A stretch of DNA of 5,755 bases from an uncultured Dechloromonas sp. (GCA_946477505.1 CAMKYP010000268.1:1-5755), one strand, 5' to 3'. Numbered from the stretch's first letter, positions 1 to 5,755 are shown. Made by a program: numbers and translations. Notes: a model not told the origin generated them from the sequence alone.

Positions 1-405
1 GTACTTGAAGGCGTAGGTCATTTCGTCGAGCACGACGAGGCCGATCTCCGGATTGCTCAAATGGCCGCAGGCCACCTCCCAGGCGGCCTGTGCGGCCCGC
101 GCATCGCGCTCCTTGTCCTGGGTTTCCCAAGTGAAGCCCTCGCCGCCGACGTGCCATTGCACATCCGGCTGGCGGCGGAAGAACGCTTCCTCGCCCGTAT
201 CCGAGCGGCCCTTGACGAACTGGACGACGCCAACTTTCAGGCCATGGCCCAAGGCGCGGGCGACGACGCCGAAGGCCGCACTCGACTTGCCCTTGCCGTT
301 GCCGGTGTTGATCACCAGCACGCCGCGCTCTTCCTGCGCTGCCGCGATCTTGTCATCGACGACGGCTTTCTTTTTCTGCATGCGTTGTTCGTGGGTCACG
401 GTCAT
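1..405 (-). CDS. cobO: Corrinoid adenosyltransferase CobO/BtuR (3' end cut by window edge)
   Basis: Cytoplasmic ATP:co(I)rrinoid adenosyltransferase. It moves the 5'-deoxyadenosyl group of ATP onto cob(I)alamin or cob(I)yrinate diamide, giving the adenosylated cofactor. The visible 135 residues match the BtuR/CobO family: a Lys-rich N-terminal arm (residues 8-19), a P-loop TGNGKGKSS at 34-42, the conserved stretches GVVQFVKG and GFTWETQD, and the DEMTY motif at 127-131. Family members are about 190-200 aa, so roughly a third is missing beyond position 1. The ATG (405-403) has a GGAA purine patch 7 nt upstream and lies 4 nt after the btuD stop, so it is the last visible gene of the btuB-btuC-btuD operon. 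In this setting it probably activates imported corrinoid; a part in de novo synthesis cannot be excluded. This is the CobA/CobO/BtuR fold family, not PduO or EutT. Confidence 0.95.
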   Translation of the reverse strand, partial: MTVTHEQRMQKKKAVVDDKIAAAQEERGVLVINTGNGKGKSSAAFGVVARALGHGLKVGVVQFVKGRSDTGEEAFFRRQPDVQWHVGGEGFTWETQDKERDARAAQAAWEVACGHLSNPEIGLVVLDEMTYAFKY

Positions 406-409
406 TTTT

Positions 410-1183
410 CTATTCCGGGATGAAGCAGCGATGGCCGCGATCTTCGATCTGCCGCAGGCCGTAGCCGTAGAGTTCGGACAGCGTTGCCGCCGTCAGGATG
501 TTGTCGACGGTACCCAGGCGGGTTTGTCCATCGCCATAAACGAGCAGGGCATGGTCGCAGAAGCGGTGGGCCAGTGCCGGGTCGTGCAGGACCATGACGA
601 CGCCGGCTCCGCCGTCGCGCGCCGCACCGACAAACAGTTCGAGGGCGGCCATCTGGTGGTTGAGGTCGAGGTGGGACAGCGGTTCGTCGAGCAGGTAGAG
701 CGGCGCCGCCTGGGTCAGCAATGTAGCGATGGCCAGGCGCTGGCGCTCGCCGCCGGACAAGGTATGGATCTGGCGCCCTTCCATGCCGGCCAGGCCGACC
801 GCCCGCAAGGCGCTGCGGGCGAGGTCTGCGTCCTTCGTGCTTTCCCAATCCCAACGCCCGAGATGCGGATGGCGCCCGGTCAGTGCGGTTTCCAGCACGG
901 TCGAGCCGAACGGGTCGTTCTGGAACTGGCCGAGCCAGGCCCGGCGCAACGCCGCCTGGCGCGGATGCAGCAAAGCCGCATCTTCGCCGTCGAGCAGCAC
1001 CGCCCCACCGGCGGGTTTGCGCAGGCCGGCCAGCGTCGACAGCAGGGTGGACTTGCCGGCCCCGTTGCGGCCGAGGATGGCCAGGCGTTCGCCAGCCGCG
1101 AGACTGAGGTCGAGGTGGTCGATAATCGTCTTGTCGCCGACCGCGACGCGCAGTTGCCGGGCTTCGAGCAGTGGGGCGCTCAT
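410..1183 (-). CDS. btuD: Vitamin B12 ABC transporter ATP-binding protein BtuD
   Basis: ATPase subunit of a FecCD/BtuCD-type importer. It sits on the cytoplasmic face of BtuC and powers B12 uptake. The 257-aa product has every ABC element in order: Walker A GRNGAGKST (38-46), a Q-loop near Gln86/Gln88, signature LSGGERQ (142-148), Walker B LYLLDE (162-167), D-loop near 170-173 and the H-loop His200 in VLHDPA. Length is normal for the family (about 250 aa). The chosen ATG (1183-1181) overlaps the btuC TGA as ATGA, the usual sign of translational coupling. The frame stays open upstream to 1594, but that stretch only overlaps btuC and has no ABC features. FecE- or HmuV-like iron transporters look alike at this level; the riboswitch, btuB and cobO around it decide for B12. 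Confidence 0.93.
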   Translation of the reverse strand: MSAPLLEARQLRVAVGDKTIIDHLDLSLAAGERLAILGRNGAGKSTLLSTLAGLRKPAGGAVLLDGEDAALLHPRQAALRRAWLGQFQNDPFGSTVLETALTGRHPHLGRWDWESTKDADLARSALRAVGLAGMEGRQIHTLSGGERQRLAIATLLTQAAPLYLLDEPLSHLDLNHQMAALELFVGAARDGGAGVVMVLHDPALAHRFCDHALLVYGDGQTRLGTVDNILTAATLSELYGYGLRQIEDRGHRCFIPE

Positions 1184-2157
1184 TTCGGCTGTCTCGACAA
1201 CAGGAAGAGGAAGACCGGTACGCCGATCAGTGCCGTCAATACACCGACAGGCAGCTGCTGTGGGGCGATCAGCGTGCGGGCCAGCGTATCGGCGAGCACC
1301 AGCAGCGAGCCGCCGGCCAGTACCGAGGCCGGCAGCAGCAGGCGTTGGTCGTTGCCGGTGGCCAGGCGCACCAGATGCGGTACGACCAGGCCGACGAAAC
1401 CGATCGAACCGGCCGTGGTGACTGATGCGGCGGTTGCCAATGAGGCGAGCAGGTAGATCGCGTAGCGCAGCCGGTCTACTGCGACGCCCAGCGCCTGCGC
1501 CTGCATCATGCCGCGCGACAGCAGGTTCAGCTCGCGGGCGAAAGGCATGGCCAGCCCCAGCGCGACGCCCAGTGTGAGCAGGGCCGGCCACCACTGCGCG
1601 CTCTGGCCAAGGTCGCCCATCAGCCAGAACAGCATGCCGCGCAGCTTGTGCTCCTCGGCGATGGCCAGCATCAACGCGACCAGCGCACCGCAGCCGGCGG
1701 CGACGATGACGCCGGTCAGCAGCAGGCGCGTCTGCGTCCAGCTGCCGTCGCCGTGCGCCAGCCCGAAGACGACGAACATCGCGCCGAGGGCACCGACGAA
1801 AGCCAGCCCGTCGACGCCGATTAGCGGCAGACCGATCATGATGGCGAACATCGCGCCCACCCCGGCACCACCGGAAATACCCAGCACGTAAGGGTCGGCC
1901 AGCGGGTTGCGCAACAGTACCTGCATCAGCGCCCCGGCCAACGCCAGCAAGCCTCCGCAGGCAAAGCCGGCAATGGCACGCGGCAGGCGCAGCTGCAATA
2001 CGATCTCGCTACCGCCGCCGTCACCGCCCAGCAGCGCGGCGAGCACGTCGGCGCAGGAAACCTTGAAACTACCCGCCGTCAGCGCGAATCCGAAACTCAC
2101 CCCGGCCAGCAGCACAAGGCCGGCGAGAATCAAGGTGGCGCGTTGGCGGGTGGGCAT
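1180..2157 (-). CDS. btuC: Vitamin B12 ABC transporter permease BtuC (FecCD family)
   Basis: Inner-membrane permease that forms, as a dimer, the B12 channel of the BtuCD importer. At 325 aa it matches the usual length (E. coli BtuC is 326). Hydrophobic segments run throughout, consistent with about ten helices. Family hallmarks are visible: LRLPRAIAG (56-64), the GALMQVLLRNPLADPYVLG stretch (75-93) followed by a Gly-rich SGGAGVG, and GFVGLVVPHLVR (253-264), the cytoplasmic region that contacts the ATPase. The start ATG is 10 nt past the btuB stop. I see no convincing Shine-Dalgarno sequence there, so translation may depend on coupling to btuB, which matters because btuB is frameshifted here. 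The 3' end overlaps btuD by 4 nt. Iron-siderophore permeases share the fold; context favours cobalamin. Confidence 0.93.
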   Translation of the reverse strand: MPTRQRATLILAGLVLLAGVSFGFALTAGSFKVSCADVLAALLGGDGGGSEIVLQLRLPRAIAGFACGGLLALAGALMQVLLRNPLADPYVLGISGGAGVGAMFAIMIGLPLIGVDGLAFVGALGAMFVVFGLAHGDGSWTQTRLLLTGVIVAAGCGALVALMLAIAEEHKLRGMLFWLMGDLGQSAQWWPALLTLGVALGLAMPFARELNLLSRGMMQAQALGVAVDRLRYAIYLLASLATAASVTTAGSIGFVGLVVPHLVRLATGNDQRLLLPASVLAGGSLLVLADTLARTLIAPQQLPVGVLTALIGVPVFLFLLSRQPK

Positions 2158-2167
2158 TGCGTCAGTG

Positions 2168-4134
2168 TCAGAAGGCGTATCGGCCGGTTAAGAACAAGGC
2201 CCGGCCATCTGCCGGGTAGTAGTACGTATCGCTTCTGAATGCAGAATAGCCGGCAAACGGAGAGTATTTCTTATCGGTGGCGTTCATCAGCTTGGCGCTG
2301 ACTTGCCAGGGTTTGAAGTCCCAGGTGGCTTGCAAATCCAGTGTTGTGTATCCGCCGAGGGTGCCGTGGGTATTGTCGAAGTCACTTCCGTAGCGGCGTT
2401 CGCCGGTGTGATGGAGCATCGCGGAGTACGTCCCGACGCTGCCGGTTTTCAGTATGGCCTGAACGTTCCCCTGATGGCGCGCGACGAGCGGAACGGCCTT
2501 GTTCATGTAGGCACCTTCACGGAATTTCGCATCAATATAGGCGTAGTTTGCCTTCAGGGTCAGTAGCCCGTTGACTTGCCAGTCGCCCTCGACTTCCATT
2601 CCGTCACGGCGGGTGGGGGCGAAGTTGATGTTGGCGAAAAGTGCCCCGTCGTAGCCGATTTCATCTTTCAGGTCGAGGCGGTAAAGGGATGCCCTGAGCG
2701 ATGTTGTCGAGCCACGGATTTGTCCGCCGATTTCATGGATGGTGCCGTGTTGGGGGCGCAGATCACCCGCAAAAACAGGCTTGCCAAAGGCATCGGAACC
2801 GAAAAGTTCATCGGTGTTTGCGAAACGGAAGGTCTTGCCGGTCTTGCCAAAGAGGCGCCAGGTTTCCTTCGCATAGGTGATCCCGACGTCGTAGGCGCTG
2901 CGCGTGCGTGTCGAGCTGCCTGACATGGTTGGCGAGAACCAGGGAGCGTAGGCATCCTGGTTGGCGGATTGCCGGACGGTTTGCTCACGATAGCCGGTTG
3001 TCAGGTTGAGATTGGAGGTCAGGCTCGTGATGTTCTGGAAATACCAGGCCGCGCTCGTTTGCGCAGCCCCCTGGTTGTGGGGCTGCCTCGGTTGATCGAA
3101 CTGACGCTGCTGTCGTAGTAGTCATATCCGAATACGGTTTCGCTCTGTTGCCCCATCAGGCCGTGTTGCCAACGGACTCGAGGCGTAAACGAAACGGTGT
3201 CGCGAGTACGGTCGCTGAAATAAGACGATTTCACATAGCTCGACTTGAGATTCTGGTGATCGACGCCCACTTCGGCTTCGATAGTTACGTCTTTGCCCAA
3301 GCGATAGCTGACACCCGGACGAATTTTGTAGCCATCACGTTCCTGCGTGTCATACGGTGTCGCCGTGCCGCGCGGATCATTCCGGTAGGCGGCGCTCAGC
3401 CGATTGCCGGGCAGCCCGGCCGATTCCTGATAGGCTGCATAGTCGACGAACAGCTCCCCGTTGCCCAGCCAGAGACCCGCCCGGCCTTTGGCTACCTTTT
3501 GATCCTGCTGACTGTTCTGGCGGTAGCCATCGGTCGATGCTTCGCTGGCGAAAAGATTGAAGTATCCCCTTTCGCCACCGGTGCCGAATTCGCCGGACAG
3601 GCTTTGGAAGTGCCGGCTGCCCACCGTGGCAGCGATATTTGCCCGCGGCTTTGCCGATTTGTTGGTGACGATGTTGATGACACCCCCGGTGGCACCGTCG
3701 CCATACAGTACCGAACCCGATCCCCGCATGATTTCGATACGCTCAATGCCGGATAGTGGAATGGCCGACCAGATGATGCTGCCCATGTCGGCTGGGTTCA
3801 TGCGCATCCCATCGACCAGAATCAGCGTGTTACTGGTTGCGGTCGAACCGAATCCTCGCATGTCCACAGTGGCGTCCATGCCCAAGGGGCCATAAAGAGG
3901 GCGGCTTTCGATGCCGGCAACCGATTTAAGCAGTTCCGGGAGGTTTGTGGCGGGAATATTACGCAGATCGTCGCGAGTCAGGACGGATACATTGGCTGGA
4001 ATCTTGGGATCAGCTTCAGCAAAACGGGTCGCAGTGACAACCACGGTGTCAAGTTCGCTGGATTGTGCCTGAGCTTGGCCGGCAAGTACGGAAATGGCGG
4101 CTGCAACGGCAGCACGATGACGAATCGGATGCAT
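2168..4134 (-). pseudogene. btuB: TonB-dependent vitamin B12 receptor BtuB, interrupted by a frameshift
   Basis: Outer-membrane receptor for TonB-driven cobalamin uptake, encoded in two frames. The first part (4134 to stop at 3019, 371 aa as read) has a signal peptide with probable cleavage AQA|QS after residue 23, a TonB box DTVVVTAT (29-36), and a plug domain with DMRGF, LILVDGMRMN, IERIEIMRGSGSVLYGDGA and GGVINIVT. The second frame continues from about 3076 with NQGAAQTSAAWYFQN, runs through barrel strands and ends in YAF, the C-terminal aromatic typical of barrel proteins. Gaining one base, for example in the G run 3079-3082, joins both into 655 aa; E. coli BtuB is 614. The start ATG has AAGGA 5 nt upstream and gives a clean signal peptide. 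It follows a cobalamin riboswitch and precedes btuC. The cause may be a real mutation or a sequencing error. FepA/CirA-like receptors are the main alternative, but the riboswitch and btuCD favour B12. Confidence 0.88.
3063..3086. repeat. GC-rich inverted repeat at the btuB frameshift
   Basis: GCAGCCCC (3063-3070) and GGGGCTGC (3079-3086) are perfect 8-bp inverted arms around an 8-nt loop. The left arm is followed by a fifth C (3071), while the right arm has only four G (3079-3082). A fifth G would make a 9-bp perfect hairpin and would also restore the btuB reading frame. The break between the two btuB frames falls within or next to this repeat. Confidence 0.75.
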
Positions 4135-4136
4135 GA

Positions 4137-4189
4137 CTTTCCTTTCCCGGCAGGCGTCCCCGCATACCGGATCAGTATTGAACGGAAAG
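4137..4189 (-). promoter_or_regulatory. Probable expression platform and ribosome-binding site of btuB
   Basis: The btuB ribosome-binding region is purine-rich (4148-4137, with AAGGA at 4144-4140). CTTTCC at 4189-4184 is complementary to GGAAAG, which occurs twice in that region (4147-4142 and 4142-4137). Between them, 4170-4147 can form another hairpin: CCGGTA pairs with TGCCGG, then a T.C mismatch, then GCG/CGC closing a GGGA loop. No T-run follows any hairpin in this leader, so control of translation start (or Rho) is likelier than intrinsic termination. The pairings are seen in the sequence; the switching role is inferred. Confidence 0.5.
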
Positions 4190-4218
4190 CGCGACGGGAT
4201 GGCCGAGGGCGGGCACAA

Positions 4219-4430
4219 GCCACTTCCCCGTGGCGCTTCCAATGGGCGTGTCAGGCCGGTATCCGGGCTTGCAAGTCTTGACGTATCGCCTTCCCAGGAA
4301 AACCCCAGTGGCCTCGTGATACGCCCGCACTTGCTTACCGTTGCGGGGGCAGCAGCGGAATGGTCTGTTTTGAGACGCACCGCTTTCCCGTTTAACTGCA
4401 GTTGGAGAATCCTCCTGCAGCACCTGAGAC
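4219..4430 (-). ncRNA. Cobalamin riboswitch (B12 element) upstream of btuB
   Basis: Cis-acting RNA aptamer in the btuB leader that binds a cobalamin, probably adenosylcobalamin, and lowers operon expression when B12 is plentiful. Read on the minus strand, the conserved blocks occur in canonical order: CGGGAAAGCGGTG (4390-4378), CCCCCGCAACGGTAA (4349-4335), GCCACTGGGG (4312-4303) with TGGGAAGGC (4296-4288) forming the P5 hairpin, and the B12 box AAGCCCGGATACCGGCCTG (4270-4252). P1 closes by TCAGG (4427-4423) pairing with CCTGA (4255-4251). A further hairpin, GCCAC-GGGGAA-GTGGC (4234-4219), fits P13: its loop GGGAA can pair with UUCCU in the P5 loop (4300-4296), as in the known L5-L13 kissing interaction. 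The btuB ATG lies about 85 nt downstream of P13. Confidence 0.95.
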
Positions 4431-4437
4431 GGCCGGC

Positions 4438-4443
4438 ATTTTA
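4438..4443 (-). promoter_or_regulatory. Candidate -10 box of the btuB operon promoter
   Basis: TAAAAT (4443-4438 on the minus strand) matches five of six bases of the sigma70 -10 consensus. A start about 7 nt downstream, near 4431-4430, would place the RNA 5' end exactly at helix P1 of the riboswitch. No good -35 hexamer lies 16-18 nt upstream, so the promoter looks weak or activator-dependent. The imperfect palindrome CTTGGCGCCGAG (4451-4462) covers part of the spacer. Confidence 0.4.
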
Positions 4444-4520
4444 CATTTATCTTGGCGCCGAGGCATCTGCCGATTTGCGGCATACTGCTATAAACCACTT
4501 TGAGAATAAAGGCTTAGTCC

Positions 4521-4550
4521 TTGACCATGCGGCGTTTTAGCCTCTATAGT
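4521..4550 (+). promoter_or_regulatory. Sigma70-type promoter of the zapB-like/zapA operon
   Basis: The -35 box TTGACC (4521-4526) and -10 box TATAGT (4545-4550) each match five of six consensus bases, with an 18-nt spacer. The expected start, 7 nt past the -10 box, is about 4557-4558, the A of the first ATG. The promoter points away from the B12 operon and would give a transcript with no 5' leader. Confidence 0.7.
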
Positions 4551-4557
4551 GCGCGCC

Positions 4558-4755
4558 ATGAACGCTGAAATTGAATCGCTTGAAGCCAAGATCGAGCAGG
4601 TAATCGCCCTGGTTCACCAGTTGCGTGCCGAGAACGAGGTTTTGCGAAACCAGATGGTCGCTGCCGAGGCCGAGCGGTTGCATTTGCGTCAGACCATGAC
4701 CGCTGCGCGCGAGCGTCTCGAAGGCCTGATGGACAAGATTCCCGAGGATGCCTGA
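4558..4755 (+). CDS. Small coiled-coil protein, ZapB-like (TIGR02449-type), next to zapA
   Basis: A 65-aa, highly charged, all-helical protein. Hydrophobic residues recur at roughly heptad spacing (Ile5, Leu8, Ile12, Val19, Leu22, Leu29, Met33), predicting a coiled coil over most of the length; it ends RLEGLMDKIPEDA. It lacks a signal peptide or membrane segment. Small proteins of this kind directly upstream of zapA are common in beta- and gammaproteobacteria (the TIGR02449 family as I recall it) and resemble ZapB, which bundles at the division site with ZapA. The division role is therefore inferred from context. ATG 4558 is chosen because an in-frame GTG at 4549 lies inside the -10 box. No Shine-Dalgarno sequence precedes it, and the promoter position implies leaderless translation. 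The stop is one base before the zapA ATG. Confidence 0.85.
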   Translation: MNAEIESLEAKIEQVIALVHQLRAENEVLRNQMVAAEAERLHLRQTMTAARERLEGLMDKIPEDA

Positions 4756-4756
4756 G

Positions 4757-5092
4757 ATGAGTCTGGAGCCGAATTTCCTCGACGTGAAGATCATGGGGCG
4801 CGAATACCGTGTCGCCTGCGGCCCGGAAGAGCGCGATGCACTGCTTGCTGCGGTCGATCTGGTTGACGGCAAGATGCGCGAGATCGCCCAGCGTACCAAG
4901 AACACCATCGCTGAACGCGTTGCCGTCATGGCTGCGCTCAACATCGCCCACGAGCATCTTTCGGGAGCCGCAACGGGTGAGCAAAAAGAGTTTGCGGAAG
5001 CGGTTGATACTTCCGAAACGAAGCGTAGAATCGGAGACATGGGAGCGCGGCTGGATGCCGTGCTGGCGCCTCAGCAACGTCTGGACATCTGA
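4757..5092 (+). CDS. zapA: Cell division protein ZapA
   Basis: Cytoplasmic FtsZ-binding protein that crosslinks protofilaments and stabilises the Z-ring. The 111-aa product has the usual ZapA layout and length (E. coli 109 aa). Its N-terminal globular head includes LDVKIMGREYRVACGPEE (residues 8-25) and LLAAVDLVDGKMREI, then a helix NTIAERVAVMAALNIAHEHL, and a C-terminal coiled-coil-like tail. The start at 4757 is preferred over the in-frame ATG at 4748: GAGG (4744-4747) is 9 nt before 4757 but abuts 4748, and MSLEPNFLDVKI fits ZapA N-termini. It begins one base after the stop of the 65-aa gene, so both are surely co-transcribed. The 6S RNA gene follows directly, as in E. coli (zapA-ssrS). 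Confidence 0.93.
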   Translation: MSLEPNFLDVKIMGREYRVACGPEERDALLAAVDLVDGKMREIAQRTKNTIAERVAVMAALNIAHEHLSGAATGEQKEFAEAVDTSETKRRIGDMGARLDAVLAPQQRLDI

Positions 5093-5112
5093 TTCCCGAC
5101 GTTTCTGGCGTC

Positions 5113-5300
5113 ACCCGCCGAGTGTTCCCTGCGGTGTTTGTTAAGGCCATACATTCCTTGAACCAATGCTGATTGGCATCGGTTGCGGACCGTTGAAACC
5201 GCTGTTGTGCGCGCTCTTTATCGAGTGTGCCTGATGCGGGAGGAAAGCAGCCACTCTGAACCCAGGTTCAGGATGCCGGCCTGACGGCACTCGCGGGGGC
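5113..5300 (+). ncRNA. ssrS: 6S RNA (ssrS)
   Basis: Regulatory RNA of about 185 nt that mimics an open promoter and sequesters the sigma70 RNA polymerase holoenzyme in stationary phase. The ends pair in a long closing stem: CCCG (5114-5117) plus CGAGTG (5119-5124) with CACTCG (5288-5293) plus CGGG (5294-5297), leaving one bulged C. The 5' part carries GTTCCCTGCGG, and the 3' half has the hairpin CTGAAC-CCAG-GTTCAG (5256-5271), resembling the TTGAACC/GGTTCAA hairpin of E. coli 6S. Position right after zapA is the classic ssrS location. I see no strong promoter just upstream, so the RNA may be processed from a zapA transcript or start at a weak promoter in the zapA end. Exact ends are uncertain by several bases. 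Confidence 0.88.
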
Positions 5301-5318
5301 CTGTATTTGCAGTAAGAG

Positions 5319-5354
5319 AAACGGGTGGCAGATTCGTCTGCCGCCCGTTTTCAT
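5319..5354 (+). terminator. Intrinsic terminator after 6S RNA
   Basis: AAACGGGTGGCAGA (5319-5332) pairs along all 14 bases (one G-U) with TCTGCCGCCCGTTT (5337-5350) around a TTCG tetraloop, followed by TTTTCATTT. It would end the 6S precursor, and any zapA readthrough, 17 nt before the next start codon. The mature 6S 3' end would then need trimming of about 50 nt. Confidence 0.93.
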
Positions 5355-5370
5355 TTCTGGGATTCAAGCA

Positions 5371-5755
5371 ATGCAATACTGGTTGATGAAGTCAGAACCT
5401 GATGAAGTTTCCATCGACGATCTGGCACGTCTGGGCACTGTTCCGTGGTTCGGGGTGCGCAATTATCAGGCGCGCAATTTCATGCGCGATGCGATGAAAA
5501 TCGGCGATCTTGCGCTCTTCTATCATTCGGGTTGCACCGAGCCCGGTATTGCCGGTATTTGCGAGGTATGTTCGGAGCCTTATCCGGATGCGACCCAGTT
5601 CGATCCATCCAGCCCTTACTATGACCCGAAATCCCCGCCGGAGAAACCTCGCTGGTTGTTGCGCGATGTCCGTTTCGTGCGCAAGACACGCTATCTGCCG
5701 CTGGGCGAACTGCGTGCGCATGCGGAACTTGCTAACATGCGCCTCCTTGCCCGCG
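5371..5755 (+). CDS. EVE domain-containing protein (3' end cut by window edge)
   Basis: Member of the EVE family (PUA-like fold, related to eukaryotic thymocyte nuclear protein 1), thought to bind modified bases in DNA or RNA; the cellular role in most bacteria is not settled. The 128 visible residues include the family signatures: YWLMKSEPDE at 3-12, WFGVRNYQARNFMRD at 26-40, GDLALFYHSG at 45-54, GIAGICEV at 59-66, then YYDPKSPPEKPRW. Family members are typically about 150 aa, so only the last 20-30 residues are missing. ATG 5371 begins the conserved MQYWLMKSEP and is preceded at 8 nt by GGGA (5359-5362), a weak ribosome-binding site. It sits just after the 6S terminator, so it needs leaky readthrough or its own promoter; I see none clearly. 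Confidence 0.92.
   Translation, partial: MQYWLMKSEPDEVSIDDLARLGTVPWFGVRNYQARNFMRDAMKIGDLALFYHSGCTEPGIAGICEVCSEPYPDATQFDPSSPYYDPKSPPEKPRWLLRDVRFVRKTRYLPLGELRAHAELANMRLLAR

Noticed and set aside
53..1456. Long plus-strand open frame of 467 codons opposite cobO, btuD and btuC
   Set aside because: It lies wholly antisense to three well-recognised genes, has low-complexity Arg/Ala/Pro-rich composition and no recognisable domain; high GC content keeps the antisense frame open.
1184..1594. Upstream extension of the btuD frame
   Set aside because: The extension overlaps btuC, shows no ABC features, and the ATGA junction at 1183-1180 gives a proper start.
2668..2988. Minus-strand frame of 106 codons inside btuB
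   Set aside because: It is a third frame overlapping the conserved second-part BtuB frame and has no features of its own.
3063..3086. Programmed -1 frameshifting in btuB
   Set aside because: Slippage of a proline codon on CCCC is conceivable, but there is no X XXY YYZ heptamer in the reading frame, the hairpin overlaps the slip site instead of lying 5-9 nt downstream, and I know of no family precedent.
4135..4380. Upstream extension of the btuB frame to an ATG at 4380
   Set aside because: It would translate the cobalamin riboswitch. The ATG at 4134 has a ribosome-binding site and starts a clean signal peptide.
4133..4540. Plus-strand open frames across the btuB leader
   Set aside because: They overlap the riboswitch in antisense and lack recognisable protein features or ribosome-binding sites.
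4748..4756. Alternative zapA start at ATG 4748
   Set aside because: The GAGG motif directly abuts it, leaving no spacer; it fits ATG 4757 at 9 nt.
4537..5077. Minus-strand frames of 167 and 177 codons opposite the ZapB-like gene and zapA
   Set aside because: They are antisense to two convincing genes with a promoter and ribosome-binding site, and the translated proteins are low in recognisable structure.
5392..5721. Minus-strand frames opposite the EVE gene
   Set aside because: They are antisense to a clearly conserved EVE domain and have no start context or known motifs.

Overview
The window comes from a GC-rich proteobacterium, most likely a betaproteobacterium of the Rhodocyclales type (Dechloromonas/Azoarcus-like). 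This placement rests on gene order (small coiled-coil gene, zapA, 6S RNA, EVE-domain gene), on protein character and on base composition. No database search was possible. I see no mobile element, CRISPR array, tRNA or rRNA.

Left part, minus strand (1-4430): a vitamin B12 uptake and activation operon. In transcription order it holds a weak promoter, a well-conserved cobalamin riboswitch, btuB (TonB-dependent outer-membrane receptor), btuC (inner-membrane permease), btuD (ATPase) and cobO/btuR (corrinoid adenosyltransferase, cut by the left edge). The four genes are tightly packed: a 10-nt gap, a 4-nt ATGA overlap and a 4-nt gap. BtuB would bring cobalamin across the outer membrane, BtuCD across the inner membrane, and CobO would convert it to the adenosyl form. 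The adenosyl form is probably what the riboswitch senses to shut the operon down. No btuF (periplasmic binding protein) is visible; it could lie beyond the left edge. As given, btuB is broken by a -1 frame change near 3063-3086, inside a GC-rich inverted repeat. One restored base would give a 655-residue receptor.

Right part, plus strand (4521-5755): a housekeeping cell-division and RNA locus, divergent from the B12 operon. A strong sigma70-type promoter lies so close to the first start codon that the mRNA appears leaderless. It drives a 65-aa coiled-coil (ZapB-like/TIGR02449-type) gene and then zapA. These are followed by the 6S RNA gene (ssrS), a textbook intrinsic terminator with a 14-bp stem and UUCG loop, and the start of an EVE-domain protein gene cut by the right edge.

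The 423-bp divergent region (4135-4557) is fully used: leader and expression platform, riboswitch, and two back-to-back promoters. The window holds known systems. The points most worth a second look are the btuB frameshift, the apparently leaderless division gene, and the layout of the riboswitch expression platform.
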